Part shown: positions 17,030-27,756 of the stretch, one piece after another
Layout: every line of letters starts with the position of its first letter
How positions within the stretch are numbered: the stretch's first letter is position 1
From: Larkinella terrae
GTDB lineage: Bacteria; Bacteroidota; Bacteroidia; Cytophagales; Spirosomataceae
DNA: 64,000 nt
NCBI RefSeq assembly: GCF_009668025.1
Contig: NZ_WJXZ01000007.1
Span: 229,152-293,151, forward strand
Reading direction: 5' to 3'
The notes under the pieces: model-generated
Told to the model about the DNA's origin: nothing
The model's input: only the letters and a program-made list of their open reading frames with translations
The model's database searches: none
Translations under genes and position numbers: made by a program

Positions 17030-18631
17030 TTAAATTCGGTCTTTACGGACATAAACTGATACACCTGATTCTTTGCTGACCAATTTGTAGTTAGAAGCTA
17101 CATAGTTTCTTAATACAGGAATATTTTGGTGTACAACCATTTTTGGGTTGATAAAAAAACTATTTGCTTCTACTTCATCAATAAAAACCACTGGCTTATT
17201 TCTCTTCATATCATCAACATATTGTTGGCGATAATAATCAACGAGTTTTAGATCCCGTATAGCACCTAAAGAATTTGTATTCATACACCGAATGGAATGA
17301 TTCTCTCGAGTACCCTGTCTCAATCCGGTAAGGACATGATAATTTAAATTCCAGCCCCACACAACAATGCAATCAGTAGGCTTTGCATATTGGTTAATTA
17401 AATTAATTACCTTGTCTTCATATAATGGTGTATGGCTTGCGGAGAAGGATTGATTTTTGCTGGAATATTTAAGATAATTTGTTATTGCTAATCCAGTAAA
17501 AAAAATAAGCGCTACTATACTGAATATTATTTCAGAATATTTTTTTAAATTCTCTGATTTTACTAATTGATTTATGAAAAAAGCATTCAATAAAGTAATT
17601 GGGAAGAAAGTGTAATACAAATAATGCTCAAAAATATATCCAGTCCTAGCAATTACAAAAAAAGATATAATAAGATTTATAATTAAAAACCAAAGTACTT
17701 TATTATCTAATAAATTGGTTTTATTCCTTATTGTAGTGAAAACTGAAGATACCCAGATTGAAATACTGAATGTAAAGAAGAATAAAAAATCATACGATGA
17801 TTTAAAAATTAATTTTATAAAGAGCATAAGGCTATTTCCAGGATTATTATGAACTAAATTTGTTTTTACATACATTATATAAAAGTCATAAATGAGTTTG
17901 TTTTGGAATAAATAGTAAAGTAATAACCCACCTACTAAACCTGATCCAATTCCAATTGAAACAATTCCTATTAGTTTATCAAATTTGTTTATTTTAGAGC
18001 CAGTTAAGTTAAAAATAGCAAAAGTTATATATAAAAATGCTAAAGGTGCTCCCTGCAATTTAGCCAATGGCACCAGGCAGCAAATGACTCCCAAAGCACC
18101 ATACATCAATGGCGAAGACTGTTTCTTATAATATACTTTAGCAAGAATAAAAACACCAGTTGTAAGTAACATAACAGAAGGTAATTCGCTATTGAAATGG
18201 TTAAAGTCTCTATGATTAGTAAAGAAAAAAAAACTATAAATAATGAATAAGCTTGGAAATGAGACATTAAACGGAAGAAAGATTCGTAACGTGAAATAGG
18301 TTATTGCTAGTGAAGTTATAGTGAGTGTGACTGAAAACAAATGCAGCGTCGAATAATTGAATGGAAATCCTATATACTCTAATAATAATAGAAGGTAACT
18401 ATTGATAGGTCCACTCGTAGTACCATCCACAGACCTCCAAAAAACGGGATCAAACTCTAATGTAATAGCCTGAGTTAACATTTGGCTTTCATCGGGATTT
18501 ATTTCACCATTATGTAAAATGAAAGGTAACTTTTGTATAATAAAAAAGGTAAATAAAGAGAAAAATAATATAAATTCATTTGCGGATAAATTGGTAATTG
18601 TTAATTTAATTGGCATAGAATTGGTTTTCAT
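17030..18631 (-). CDS. GT-C type membrane glycosyltransferase-like protein
   Basis: 533 residues with about ten or more membrane spans. Early in the sequence NGEINPDESQMLTQA supplies the acidic residues of the first periplasmic loop, as in GT-C enzymes of the ArnT/PMT type. The C-terminal part is soluble (from about residue 400), with DCIVVWGWNLNYHVLTG. Such enzymes transfer sugars from polyprenyl-phosphate carriers to proteins, lipids or glycans on the outer face of the inner membrane. The coding sequence is far richer in A+T than the flanking genes. It follows the giant surface-protein gene on the same strand and may glycosylate it. Confidence 0.75.
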   Translation of the reverse strand: MKTNSMPIKLTITNLSANEFILFFSLFTFFIIQKLPFILHNGEINPDESQMLTQAITLEFDPVFWRSVDGTTSGPINSYLLLLLEYIGFPFNYSTLHLFSVTLTITSLAITYFTLRIFLPFNVSFPSLFIIYSFFFFTNHRDFNHFNSELPSVMLLTTGVFILAKVYYKKQSSPLMYGALGVICCLVPLAKLQGAPLAFLYITFAIFNLTGSKINKFDKLIGIVSIGIGSGLVGGLLLYYLFQNKLIYDFYIMYVKTNLVHNNPGNSLMLFIKLIFKSSYDFLFFFTFSISIWVSSVFTTIRNKTNLLDNKVLWFLIINLIISFFVIARTGYIFEHYLYYTFFPITLLNAFFINQLVKSENLKKYSEIIFSIVALIFFTGLAITNYLKYSSKNQSFSASHTPLYEDKVINLINQYAKPTDCIVVWGWNLNYHVLTGLRQGTRENHSIRCMNTNSLGAIRDLKLVDYYRQQYVDDMKRNKPVVFIDEVEANSFFINPKMVVHQNIPVLRNYVASNYKLVSKESGVSVYVRKDRI

Positions 18632-18675
18632 AAATTGTTTTTTAGTTTAAAATATGATTTTTAACTAAACAACAT

Positions 18676-18765
18676 AATATTAAAATTTATTTCTTACTGT
18701 TAAATTGGCGAAACTAATATTATTCAATAATGCCAATTCAACAGTAAGAAATAAATTTTAATATT
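18676..18765. repeat. Long inverted repeat between GT-C and giant gene
   Basis: Arms 18676-18709 and 18732-18765 are complementary at 33 of 34 positions with a 22-base loop. It lies just downstream of the giant gene on the same strand. Transcribed, it would form a very stable AU-rich hairpin without a following U-run. Confidence 0.9.
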
Positions 18766-18784
18766 AGGAGTATTATCCTGTACT

Positions 18785-21700
18785 TCAGTTTATTAGTACT
18801 ACATGTAATGCATTTCCTTTAAGTACTATGTCAATTGATGTTCCATCATTTAAGTTTACATTTAGCGTTTGCACCGAATTGGGCTGACAATAAGGGTCAA
18901 ATGCCCAAACTGCTTTTTTATTACCATTACTTAAAATCATTGCCATTGGTTTATAAGCCGCGGCATGTTGAAGTATGGCTGATCCATCAGATGGAGCGGT
19001 TCGTAGCGAACCACTTAAGGAATAGCTTGCATACTCCCAGTTAGGTACTGTTGTTCCAAGCCAATCCATAACTTTTTGTGCTTTAATACGTCCTTGATAA
19101 GTTGCGTCAAAACCAACTAATGGAGTTAATGGAACTTCTCCCTCGCCTGATGCCCCATATGGGAAATTGCTAGGACTTCCAGGATTTGGTAACCATGTAA
19201 TTGGACGAGCTTCGCTGTAACTAATCCTGTTTCGATCATTCCCGGCTAGTGGCTGATTATGAAAGTATACTAACCCTTTGCCACGAGTCATTATATCAAA
19301 TGCAAAAACTTCCGCAGCGATTAGACTACAAACACTTTGAGATTTTTGGAGGGCTCGTCCTGCTGGATTTGTTGTTTCATGCTCCCATTCATACGAGTTC
19401 TGCCCACTGGATGCGTCGCCAGGCATGCCACTGTTTTTGGATGCATCTTCTCTTAACGCCCAAAAATATCCAATAGGCTTGTTAGAAGGGTCTTGCTTTA
19501 GAATGATGTCTATTTCGTGAAGTTTGACATAGATTGCGTCGACATCATTTACATTAGTTGGATAAAAATTTACTAATTGTTCAACTCCAATGCTGCTCAA
19601 ACTTTTACCCCCATGATCGGAATAAAAGGGATCCAGATTCCCAGATACTCCAGTTCTAGCTTGTTGTTGACTTTGATAAGGACGTATATAATTGTTGTAA
19701 TTTAAGGGGTTGCGGACACCGCCTTCAGAAGGTTGAAAATTATTAGAGAAGGCCCTGTATCGGAAAGAATTGGCATGATAATTACCAAAAGTATGGCTGG
19801 TAGGGTTTCTTTGTTTAAACCGTTCGTGATAGCCCAAATATCCATCGCTATACCCTAAAACATAATTTTCATCTTCTCCTACTTGATCAATTAACCACCC
19901 AAAATTATCAAGTCCAGCATAATCTTGGGCAGCTACACCTTGCTCGTATGAAGGATTCCCATTAGAATAATTCTTAATTGGTGCTGTTGATCTTTGGAGG
20001 CCGTCGTAGAAATTTTTTGCATTTGGCATGACCAAGCGTTCATTAAAAGGTACATCTTGACCATTAATAGATGTTCGATGAATTAGATTCCAACCGTGGG
20101 AACGATACTCAGATAAATTTGCAGTGCCATCTAAAGGGTCTCCGCCGAAAACCTTTCCAGTAGGTAAGTCTAAAGGAGGGGTGCTTTTTAAAGCTTCAGA
20201 ATTCCAATTATTGGATCTAATAAACCAGGTTTCGTATAGAGGTAATAGTTTACCTTTGCCACCATTTATTATTTGATCACCTATTGGTGTTCCTGCGTCG
20301 TACGTGTCTATTATTTGCTGATGCCAACTATTAATCCATTTGGGATCCTCACTGTTCTGTTTCCATAAGTCTTCAACACGTTGGTAGCCAGAGCTCACTG
20401 TAGCTTTAGTAATAAGTTTGTCTACAACATACTTTGCATTAACTGGCAACTGATAGTTAATTAATGAATTACCTATGAAGACATCGTTAATGAAGTAAAA
20501 AGTGTTATACCCGCTTACGTTATAATTTGATACATCATTTATACCAACCATGGCGTTCTGTGCACCGGATTGTGTGACATCAAACTGATCGCGACGTGTC
20601 CCAGCTCTACCCATGGACTGGTAAGTACCGGAAGATGTACAACCATTGATCGTTACATTAACTTGGGCCGCCTTATTCGAACAGCCTGCTTTGAAAGCTG
20701 TAACGGTGTATGTAGAGATACCATCAGCACTAGCAACTGTTGTATTAACTGATTGCGTGTTCTGACCACTGCTCCAACTGTAGTTAACGCCATTACAATC
20801 ATTCCCCGTACAAGGAGCGTTGAGCGTAATCCCACTGCTACAGGCCGCCGTTGTTGGCCCGGTTGCATTTATCTGGAAGTCACAGGACCCTGTTGTTGTA
20901 CCACTGCGAAATAGCACACTGGCTGGAATCTCTTGTTTAGCTATAGAGGGACCCTGCCAGAACGTTTTTAGCACGGCGCCCGCTACACCCTGGCTATATA
21001 GCACCTGAATCGCATGGTAGCCTGCTTTCAGACAAATGCTGCCACTTGGTTCCTGACCTACAGGAGCGGTATCGTGGCAGCCACTATGAACAACGACTTG
21101 TTGTCCTCCGATGAAGAGCCGGGACTCGTCGTCACTGCTTAAGTAAAAAGTATACTGGCCATCGACCGGCACTTGGATGTATCCTGTAAACTCCAGACCA
21201 AAATTATCATCACGAAGTTTTGGCGTTAGGTTAAAACCGTTGACCACACCTGAACTTACAACCGGTTGGCCGCCAAGTCCGTTGGCTGTACACCAGTCAT
21301 TATTAGCGATAGATTGGAAGTAACGATAAGTGAGTCCGGCAGTCAGATTGGTGGGAGAGTCGGCGTTGCGTAAAGTTGTACAAGAGCCAGTCGTGGGAGG
21401 GAGGCCACACCCACTAACAGTAACCGTGGTCTGGGCCGTTTGGGCCGCACAACCGGTTTTAGTAGCGGTAACGGTGTAAGTCATAGGGCCATTGCTACCG
21501 GCCGAGGTGGTGCTGATCGACTGACCGTTTTGACCACTGCTCCAACTGTAGTTAACGCCATTACAATCATTCCCCGTACAAGGAGCGTTGAGCGTAATCC
21601 CACTGCTACAGGCCGCCGTTGTTGGCCCGGTTGCATTTATCTGGAAGTCACAGGACCCTGTTGTTGTACCACTGCGAAATAGCACACTGGCTGGAATCTC

Positions 21701-24634
21701 TTGTTTAGCTATAGAGGGACCCTGCCAGAACGTTTTTAGCACGGCGCCCGCTACACCCTGGCTATATAGCACCTGAATCGCATGGTAGCCTGCTTTCAGA
21801 CAAATGCTGCCACTTGGTTCCTGACCTACAGGAGCGGTATCGTGGCAGCCACTATGAACAACGACTTGTTGTCCTCCGATGAAGAGCCGGGACTCGTCGT
21901 CACTGCTTAAGTAAAAAGTGTACTGACCATCGGCTGGTACTTGAATGTATCCTGTAAACTCCAGACCAAAATTATCGTCTCGGAGTTTTGGTGTCAGGCT
22001 AAAACCATTCACCGAGCCAGAACTAACCACTGGTTGGCTACTAAGTCCAGTGGATGTGCACCAATCGTTATTTGCAATAGATTGGAAGTAACGGTAAGTG
22101 AGCCCAGCAGTCAGATTGGTGGGGGAGTCGGCTGTTCGTAAAGTTGTGCAGGAGCCAGTCGTGGGAGGGAGGCCACACCCGCTGACAGTAACCGTGGTCT
22201 GGGCCGTTTGGGCCGCACAACCGGTTTTGGATGCAGTAACTGTGTAAGTCATAGGGCCATTGCTACCGGCCGAGGTGGTTCTGATCGACTGACCATTTTG
22301 ACCAGTGCTCCAACTGTAGCTAATGCCATTACAATCATTTCCCGTACAAAGAGCGTTGAGCGTAATTCCACTGCTACAGGCCGCCGTGGTTGGCCCGGTT
22401 GCATTTACCTGAAAATCACAGGACCCTGTTGTTGTACCACTGCGAAATAGCACACTGGCTGGAATCTCTTGTTTAGCTATGGAGGGACCCTGCCAGAACG
22501 TTTTTAGCACGGCGCCACCTACACCTTGACTGTATAGCACCTGAATCGCATGGTAACCTGCTTTCAGACAAATGCTACCACTTGGTTCCTGACCTACAGG
22601 AGCGGTATCGTGGCAGCCACTATGAATAACGACTTGTTGTCCTCCGATGAAGAGCCGAGACTCGTCGTCACTGCTTAAGTAAAAAGTGTACTGACCATCG
22701 GCTGGTACTTGAATGTATCCTGTAAACTCCAGACCAAAATTATCATCACGAAGTTTTGGCGTTAGGTTAAAACCGTTGACCACACCTGAACTTATAACCG
22801 GTTGGCCACCAAGTCCGTTGGCAGTACACCAGTCATTGTTAGCGATAGATTGGAAGTAACGATAAGTGAGCCCGGCAGTCAGATTGGCGGGAGAGTCGGC
22901 TGTCCGTAAAGTTGTGCAGACTCCATTTGTTGGTGGATTAACGGAGCAGCCAACCGATTCGAACTTAAAGACACGGTAATCTTCTACCGATTCGTTAGGA
23001 TTGCCCCACAATTGAAGCTGTGGATCATTGGCAAAATTACGCAGATCCCAGGTGAGAAGACCATTTGCTGAGCTAAGCCGGAAACCACCATTATTATCGC
23101 TCAATATTGTCCATTTCTGCAGATCTGAGCCTGTATATGTCCCAATTCGGATCAATTCGCCCTGATTGGCGGCATTGACCTGCATACTTTTATTCGAGCC
23201 ATCCTGAACTGTGAACCGATATTGATTCGAACCTTTGCTCTCGGCTTTCCAAATCTGGTTTGACAAGTTGTTAGCTGCCCTTTGTTCGACTACATCTCCA
23301 GAGAGCGCTTGCATCAATTGGCCGGATTTTTTGGAGCGGATGATGTAACAACCAGTAAGAGTTTCTCCCCCGCACCCACTAACAGTAACCGTAGTCTGAG
23401 CCGTTTTTATTGAACAACCGGTTTTGGTAGCAGTAACCGTGTAAGTCATAGGCCCATTGTTGCTGGCCGAGGTGGTGCTGACCGTCTGGCCGTTTTGACC
23501 ACTGCTCCAACTGTAGCTCACCCCACTACAATCATTGCCTGTACAGCCTGCAGTGAGTGTAATCGGTGCTCCACAGCCCGGATTGGCATTGCTACTGCTA
23601 GCGGTGATGGCATAATCACAAGCAGGCGTGGAGGGGGTGTTGGTTAAACAGATTGAGTTAAAACAGATGTACCCTCCGGCTGAGCCTGAACTTAACCCAA
23701 TTGTATGCGTACCTGCACTCAGCGTAATTGTTCCAACAGTCTGATTCTGGTAGGTATTGACTTGAGGGAAGCTGACCGTTTGCGCGACTCCATCAATCCG
23801 CACAATTCCGGCAACGGTTTTCTCGGGTGAACGATAGCTGATTACCATCGAATAAGTACCTGACTGAGTTACCGATATGGTTTGATTACGAATCTCCTGG
23901 TTATTTCCTGAACATGTTTCTGAGAAAGGTGTACAAGCAACATCCGAAGCAGCTAATCTTAGTTCTTTCGAAGAACCGCTGTTAGCGTATGCTTCGACGG
24001 AATTCCGGCAGATAACCTGAAGTTTCCCCTTTTCAACGAATTTACTGCCAGCATCCGCGTTTCGGTGACTTCTAAGCAGGCGGAATGAATTGTCCTTGGG
24101 AACCGAAATGAATTTCCCCTTCAGCGTATAGGTGGCTGTCTTCTGATAAGAGGAAAGTTCCGCACCAATCAGATCGACGTAATCACCACCTGTCTGAACA
24201 AAACCTTCTGGTACGATCACCTTCAGACTGAAGGCGTTAGAACCCGGAAAAACAGTGATCAAGGCCGGGTGCAAAGTATAGTACTGAGCAGTAATCGATA
24301 ATTCTACTTCTTCGCCTAAGTTAACCTCCTTTTTGTTCGAATAGAATATAAATCGGACAGGATCATTGTCAACATAGTTCTGGTTTTGTTTACTATAATT
24401 AGTAGAACGTAAACTTAAAAGAGGTTGGTCAACGGGCCTGATATCTCGCTTTTTCTTTTCTTTTTTTAGGCGTTTTGCTGAAGGATTTTTCATTTCCTTA
24501 GATAAGTTAGCCGGAGAAATTTCCTTCTTAACATTGTTACCAAATCGAAAAGATTGTAAACTAAGTGTCCCAATCAGGGTGAGTATCAGTAAAAATAGAT
24601 GTTTTGCTGATGCAAAGTAAATACTTTTTCTCAT
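18785..24634 (-). CDS. Giant secreted multidomain surface protein (PA14 repeats)
   Basis: 1949 residues. A signal-like segment is at about 13-28. The order of parts is: a beta-rich region to about 225; a CBM6-like sugar-binding domain, about 230-335 (YSMVISYRSPEKTVAGIVRI); an Ig/PKD-like module, about 340-420; a ricin-type beta-trefoil, about 425-560 (GCYIIRSKKSGQLMQ); then three units of PA14 plus Ig-like module, about 573-1330; and a C-terminal region of about 615 residues with no family I recognise. PA14 and ricin folds bind carbohydrate, suggesting a surface adhesin or a polysaccharide-acting enzyme. No clear type IX sorting domain is seen at the C-terminus (KGNALHVVLIN). The LuxR gene lies 113 bases upstream on the same strand. 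Confidence 0.85.
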   Translation of the reverse strand: MRKSIYFASAKHLFLLILTLIGTLSLQSFRFGNNVKKEISPANLSKEMKNPSAKRLKKEKKKRDIRPVDQPLLSLRSTNYSKQNQNYVDNDPVRFIFYSNKKEVNLGEEVELSITAQYYTLHPALITVFPGSNAFSLKVIVPEGFVQTGGDYVDLIGAELSSYQKTATYTLKGKFISVPKDNSFRLLRSHRNADAGSKFVEKGKLQVICRNSVEAYANSGSSKELRLAASDVACTPFSETCSGNNQEIRNQTISVTQSGTYSMVISYRSPEKTVAGIVRIDGVAQTVSFPQVNTYQNQTVGTITLSAGTHTIGLSSGSAGGYICFNSICLTNTPSTPACDYAITASSSNANPGCGAPITLTAGCTGNDCSGVSYSWSSGQNGQTVSTTSASNNGPMTYTVTATKTGCSIKTAQTTVTVSGCGGETLTGCYIIRSKKSGQLMQALSGDVVEQRAANNLSNQIWKAESKGSNQYRFTVQDGSNKSMQVNAANQGELIRIGTYTGSDLQKWTILSDNNGGFRLSSANGLLTWDLRNFANDPQLQLWGNPNESVEDYRVFKFESVGCSVNPPTNGVCTTLRTADSPANLTAGLTYRYFQSIANNDWCTANGLGGQPVISSGVVNGFNLTPKLRDDNFGLEFTGYIQVPADGQYTFYLSSDDESRLFIGGQQVVIHSGCHDTAPVGQEPSGSICLKAGYHAIQVLYSQGVGGAVLKTFWQGPSIAKQEIPASVLFRSGTTTGSCDFQVNATGPTTAACSSGITLNALCTGNDCNGISYSWSTGQNGQSIRTTSAGSNGPMTYTVTASKTGCAAQTAQTTVTVSGCGLPPTTGSCTTLRTADSPTNLTAGLTYRYFQSIANNDWCTSTGLSSQPVVSSGSVNGFSLTPKLRDDNFGLEFTGYIQVPADGQYTFYLSSDDESRLFIGGQQVVVHSGCHDTAPVGQEPSGSICLKAGYHAIQVLYSQGVAGAVLKTFWQGPSIAKQEIPASVLFRSGTTTGSCDFQINATGPTTAACSSGITLNAPCTGNDCNGVNYSWSSGQNGQSISTTSAGSNGPMTYTVTATKTGCAAQTAQTTVTVSGCGLPPTTGSCTTLRNADSPTNLTAGLTYRYFQSIANNDWCTANGLGGQPVVSSGVVNGFNLTPKLRDDNFGLEFTGYIQVPVDGQYTFYLSSDDESRLFIGGQQVVVHSGCHDTAPVGQEPSGSICLKAGYHAIQVLYSQGVAGAVLKTFWQGPSIAKQEIPASVLFRSGTTTGSCDFQINATGPTTAACSSGITLNAPCTGNDCNGVNYSWSSGQNTQSVNTTVASADGISTYTVTAFKAGCSNKAAQVNVTINGCTSSGTYQSMGRAGTRRDQFDVTQSGAQNAMVGINDVSNYNVSGYNTFYFINDVFIGNSLINYQLPVNAKYVVDKLITKATVSSGYQRVEDLWKQNSEDPKWINSWHQQIIDTYDAGTPIGDQIINGGKGKLLPLYETWFIRSNNWNSEALKSTPPLDLPTGKVFGGDPLDGTANLSEYRSHGWNLIHRTSINGQDVPFNERLVMPNAKNFYDGLQRSTAPIKNYSNGNPSYEQGVAAQDYAGLDNFGWLIDQVGEDENYVLGYSDGYLGYHERFKQRNPTSHTFGNYHANSFRYRAFSNNFQPSEGGVRNPLNYNNYIRPYQSQQQARTGVSGNLDPFYSDHGGKSLSSIGVEQLVNFYPTNVNDVDAIYVKLHEIDIILKQDPSNKPIGYFWALREDASKNSGMPGDASSGQNSYEWEHETTNPAGRALQKSQSVCSLIAAEVFAFDIMTRGKGLVYFHNQPLAGNDRNRISYSEARPITWLPNPGSPSNFPYGASGEGEVPLTPLVGFDATYQGRIKAQKVMDWLGTTVPNWEYASYSLSGSLRTAPSDGSAILQHAAAYKPMAMILSNGNKKAVWAFDPYCQPNSVQTLNVNLNDGTSIDIVLKGNALHVVLIN
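20640..22925 (-). repeat. Three tandem 768-bp repeats coding PA14+Ig units
   Basis: The units repeat with a period of exactly 768 bases (256 codons). Bases 20763-21151 and 21531-21919 are identical over 389 positions as read by eye. The third unit (from about 22299) differs at scattered positions. Each unit codes a PA14 domain (TYRYFQSIANNDWC to SIAKQEIPASVLFR) followed by an Ig-like module with a GNDCNG turn. Confidence 0.9.
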
Positions 24635-24649
24635 GATTGCAAAGGGTGG

Positions 24650-24675
24650 ATTTTATGATAAAAACATCATAAAAT
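24650..24675. promoter_or_regulatory. Inverted repeat upstream of the giant gene
   Basis: ATTTTATGAT at 24650-24659 is exactly complementary to 24666-24675 with a six-base spacer. It starts 16 bases upstream of the giant gene's ATG. It could be an operator for the neighbouring LuxR-type regulator or a 5' UTR hairpin. Confidence 0.5.
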
Positions 24676-24747
24676 TCTCAAGAATAAACCCTTGGTACAT
24701 GAGGGATGATACTCATCTATTATAAGGAATATCTACTAATTTTGTTT

Positions 24748-25377
24748 CTATAATTGTTGTTTTGTTGATAATATGTCTACTTTATTTTTAAAAATAAATC
24801 GTATTAAAGAGCCTGGACCACCACTTACATTTAGTTTTGATGAGATATTTGTTTTGTGATTTCCCACGGTTTTAGTACTAATGAATAACTGACTAGCAAT
24901 TTCAGCCGTTGATTTTCCCTCTGCAAGTTGCCAAACAACTTCCTTTTCGCGCTCAGTTAACTCGTTCCAGCCTGGTATTACCTGCACAGATATAGCCATT
25001 GGCAGCGAAGGTAGAAATCGTTGTCCTAAGGAAATGGATTTTAAACAGGAAGGTAATTCGTGAAAACCGCATACTAAATCGGGTTTTAAGCGATGTATAT
25101 ATAGTTCAAAATATTTATTATTTATTACGCTATTGTCAACTAATATTGCTAATCGGAAACGTGGGTCTACTTCTCTCAATTCACTGATTATTTCGTAATA
25201 ATCCAATGATTTATCATAAATGTCAAAAAGTATCCAATCTTTATACGCTGAGTTTAGTAAACTTTTAACTTGTTTTATGTCAAATAGTAGTTGTATATTT
25301 AAAGAAACTGATTTGGCTATTTCAGTCATATATATTGCGACAAAACGACTTGAGGTAATTCCAATAACAGTGCTCAT
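24748..25377 (-). CDS. LuxR-type (NarL/FixJ-like) regulator with degenerate receiver
   Basis: 209 residues. The C-terminal ~65 residues are a GerE/LuxR helix-turn-helix (NELTEREKEVVWQLAEGKST, ASQLFISTKTVGNHKTNISS). The N-terminal ~125 residues follow the strand-helix rhythm of a receiver domain, but the acidic pair after strand 1 is absent (VIGITSSRFVA). Asp is still present at the usual phospho-site position (DWILFDIYD). It may respond to something other than phosphorylation. The gene is AT-rich like its downstream neighbours and probably controls the giant surface-protein gene 113 bases away. Confidence 0.85.
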   Translation of the reverse strand: MSTVIGITSSRFVAIYMTEIAKSVSLNIQLLFDIKQVKSLLNSAYKDWILFDIYDKSLDYYEIISELREVDPRFRLAILVDNSVINNKYFELYIHRLKPDLVCGFHELPSCLKSISLGQRFLPSLPMAISVQVIPGWNELTEREKEVVWQLAEGKSTAEIASQLFISTKTVGNHKTNISSKLNVSGGPGSLIRFIFKNKVDILSTKQQL

Positions 25378-25690
25378 TTGGATGTGTGGTTAATAGTAAA
25401 CCATAAATCTAAAATAGTATTCATTTAAAAAAAATATAGAATTATTTTCAAATAGATATTCTAAGCTAATTATTGTGCTTATTGCTTTAATGGTCTTCTA
25501 AGTATTTGATACGTAGAAGTTTAAATATTATAAATGAAATGTTAATTTTTGATAAAGATTATAAACGAGGTGACGTAAATTAAATTCTCAGGCTGGGAAT
25601 ATTTGAGGAGCTGGAAATTCGATAAACAACGCCTTTTATCGAACAGAATCTGGAAAGACTCGTTTAATAGGGTAACTAAACTACCTTTCT
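25378..25690. other. AT-rich divergent intergenic region
   Basis: 313 bases between the divergent LuxR and DoxX genes. The part next to LuxR is strongly AT-rich and must hold its promoter. From about 25570 the composition returns to that of the flanks, so the edge of the AT-rich island falls here. No gene or strong repeat seen. Confidence 0.6.
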
Positions 25691-26110
25691 ATGAAACCAC
25701 TGTTAGGAACCAAGGCTAGTCCGGCGACGGTACATTTCGCTCTTTTGTTGCTGCGGATTGGTGCATCGGCTTTGATGCTGACGCATGGCTGGCCCAAATT
25801 CACTAAATTGATTACGGGAAATTTTACATTCGGCGATCCTATCGGGATCGGCAGTGCGCCTTCATTAATCCTTGCTACACTGGCCGAATTTGGATGTTCC
25901 GTTCTTATCCTCCTTGGTTTTCAGACTCGTTTGGCAGCTATTGTGCTTATGGTCAATATGTTGGTTGTTGTCTTTTTTGCCCACGGCAGCGATCCGTTTG
26001 GCAAAAAGGAAATGCCTCTGCTGTTTTTTCTAATCTATCTTACCATCTATTTTGTGGGTCCTGGCAAACATTCGATGGATGGCCGGGAAAATAAGACCTG
26101 GCCCGGTTAA
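25691..26110 (+). CDS. DoxX family membrane protein
   Basis: 139 residues with four membrane spans. Family features are FALLLLRIGASALMLTHGWP near the N-terminus, LAEFGCSVLILLGFQTRLAA in the middle, and KEMPLLFFLIYLTIYFVGPG near the end. DoxX relatives are small inner-membrane proteins; one is the subunit of thiosulfate:quinone oxidoreductase in archaea, but the role of bacterial members is mostly unknown. The gene stands alone and is followed by a hairpin terminator. Confidence 0.92.
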   Translation: MKPLLGTKASPATVHFALLLLRIGASALMLTHGWPKFTKLITGNFTFGDPIGIGSAPSLILATLAEFGCSVLILLGFQTRLAAIVLMVNMLVVVFFAHGSDPFGKKEMPLLFFLIYLTIYFVGPGKHSMDGRENKTWPG

Positions 26111-26226
26111 CGAGATAAAACCCTTATCTGTTTGAGGTCAGGATGGAAGGTTTGCGCTATAAAGGTACAATCGACAACAATTCGCGTGACGGATCAGGGT
26201 ACGGAAATTCAAGCATTATAAATCGA

Positions 26227-26254
26227 AAAAACCGGACTCGAAGGCCCGGTTTTT
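26227..26254. terminator. Terminator between doxX-like and esterase genes
   Basis: AAAAACCGG (26227-26235) pairs with CCGGTTTTT (26246-26254) around a 10-base loop. A-rich and T-rich flanks let it work on both strands for the convergent genes. Confidence 0.8.
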
Positions 26255-26304
26255 CAATTTTTTGCGCAAGGTCTCAGGAGCGACTCCTAACACCATTTTA
26301 GGAA

Positions 26305-27598
<1,294 letters not shown>

Positions 27599-27641
27599 TA
27601 TAGTTACAGTTATATTAAATAATTGGTGATGTGTAAACTAG

Positions 27642-27679
27642 TCTCCAACCGCTGTCAGGGTCTCCAACCGCTGACAGGG
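27642..27679. repeat. Two tandem 19-bp copies of the CCGCTGTCAGGG word
   Basis: TCTCCAACCGCTGTCAGGG at 27642-27660 is followed directly by a copy with one change at 27661-27679. The word is a variant of the arms of the 27506-27598 element. Confidence 0.9.
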
Positions 27680-27714
27680 CCGGTGTTGACAGAGTAATAA
27701 AAATAAATACTGAA

Positions 27715-27731
27715 TATGTATTAAATACATA
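27715..27731. promoter_or_regulatory. Candidate operator of the Nudix-type regulator
   Basis: A perfect palindrome TATGTATT-A-AATACATA ends 25 bases before the start codon. Its place suggests autoregulation by the downstream regulator, whose relatives bind palindromes of similar size. Confidence 0.5.
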
Positions 27732-27756
27732 AAGCTTATTTTTTTATTTTTTCTCC

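Noticed and set aside
20820-21776. Two identical short plus-strand frames of 62 codons at 20820 and 21588
   Set aside because: They only reflect the 768-bp repeats of the giant gene on the opposite strand.
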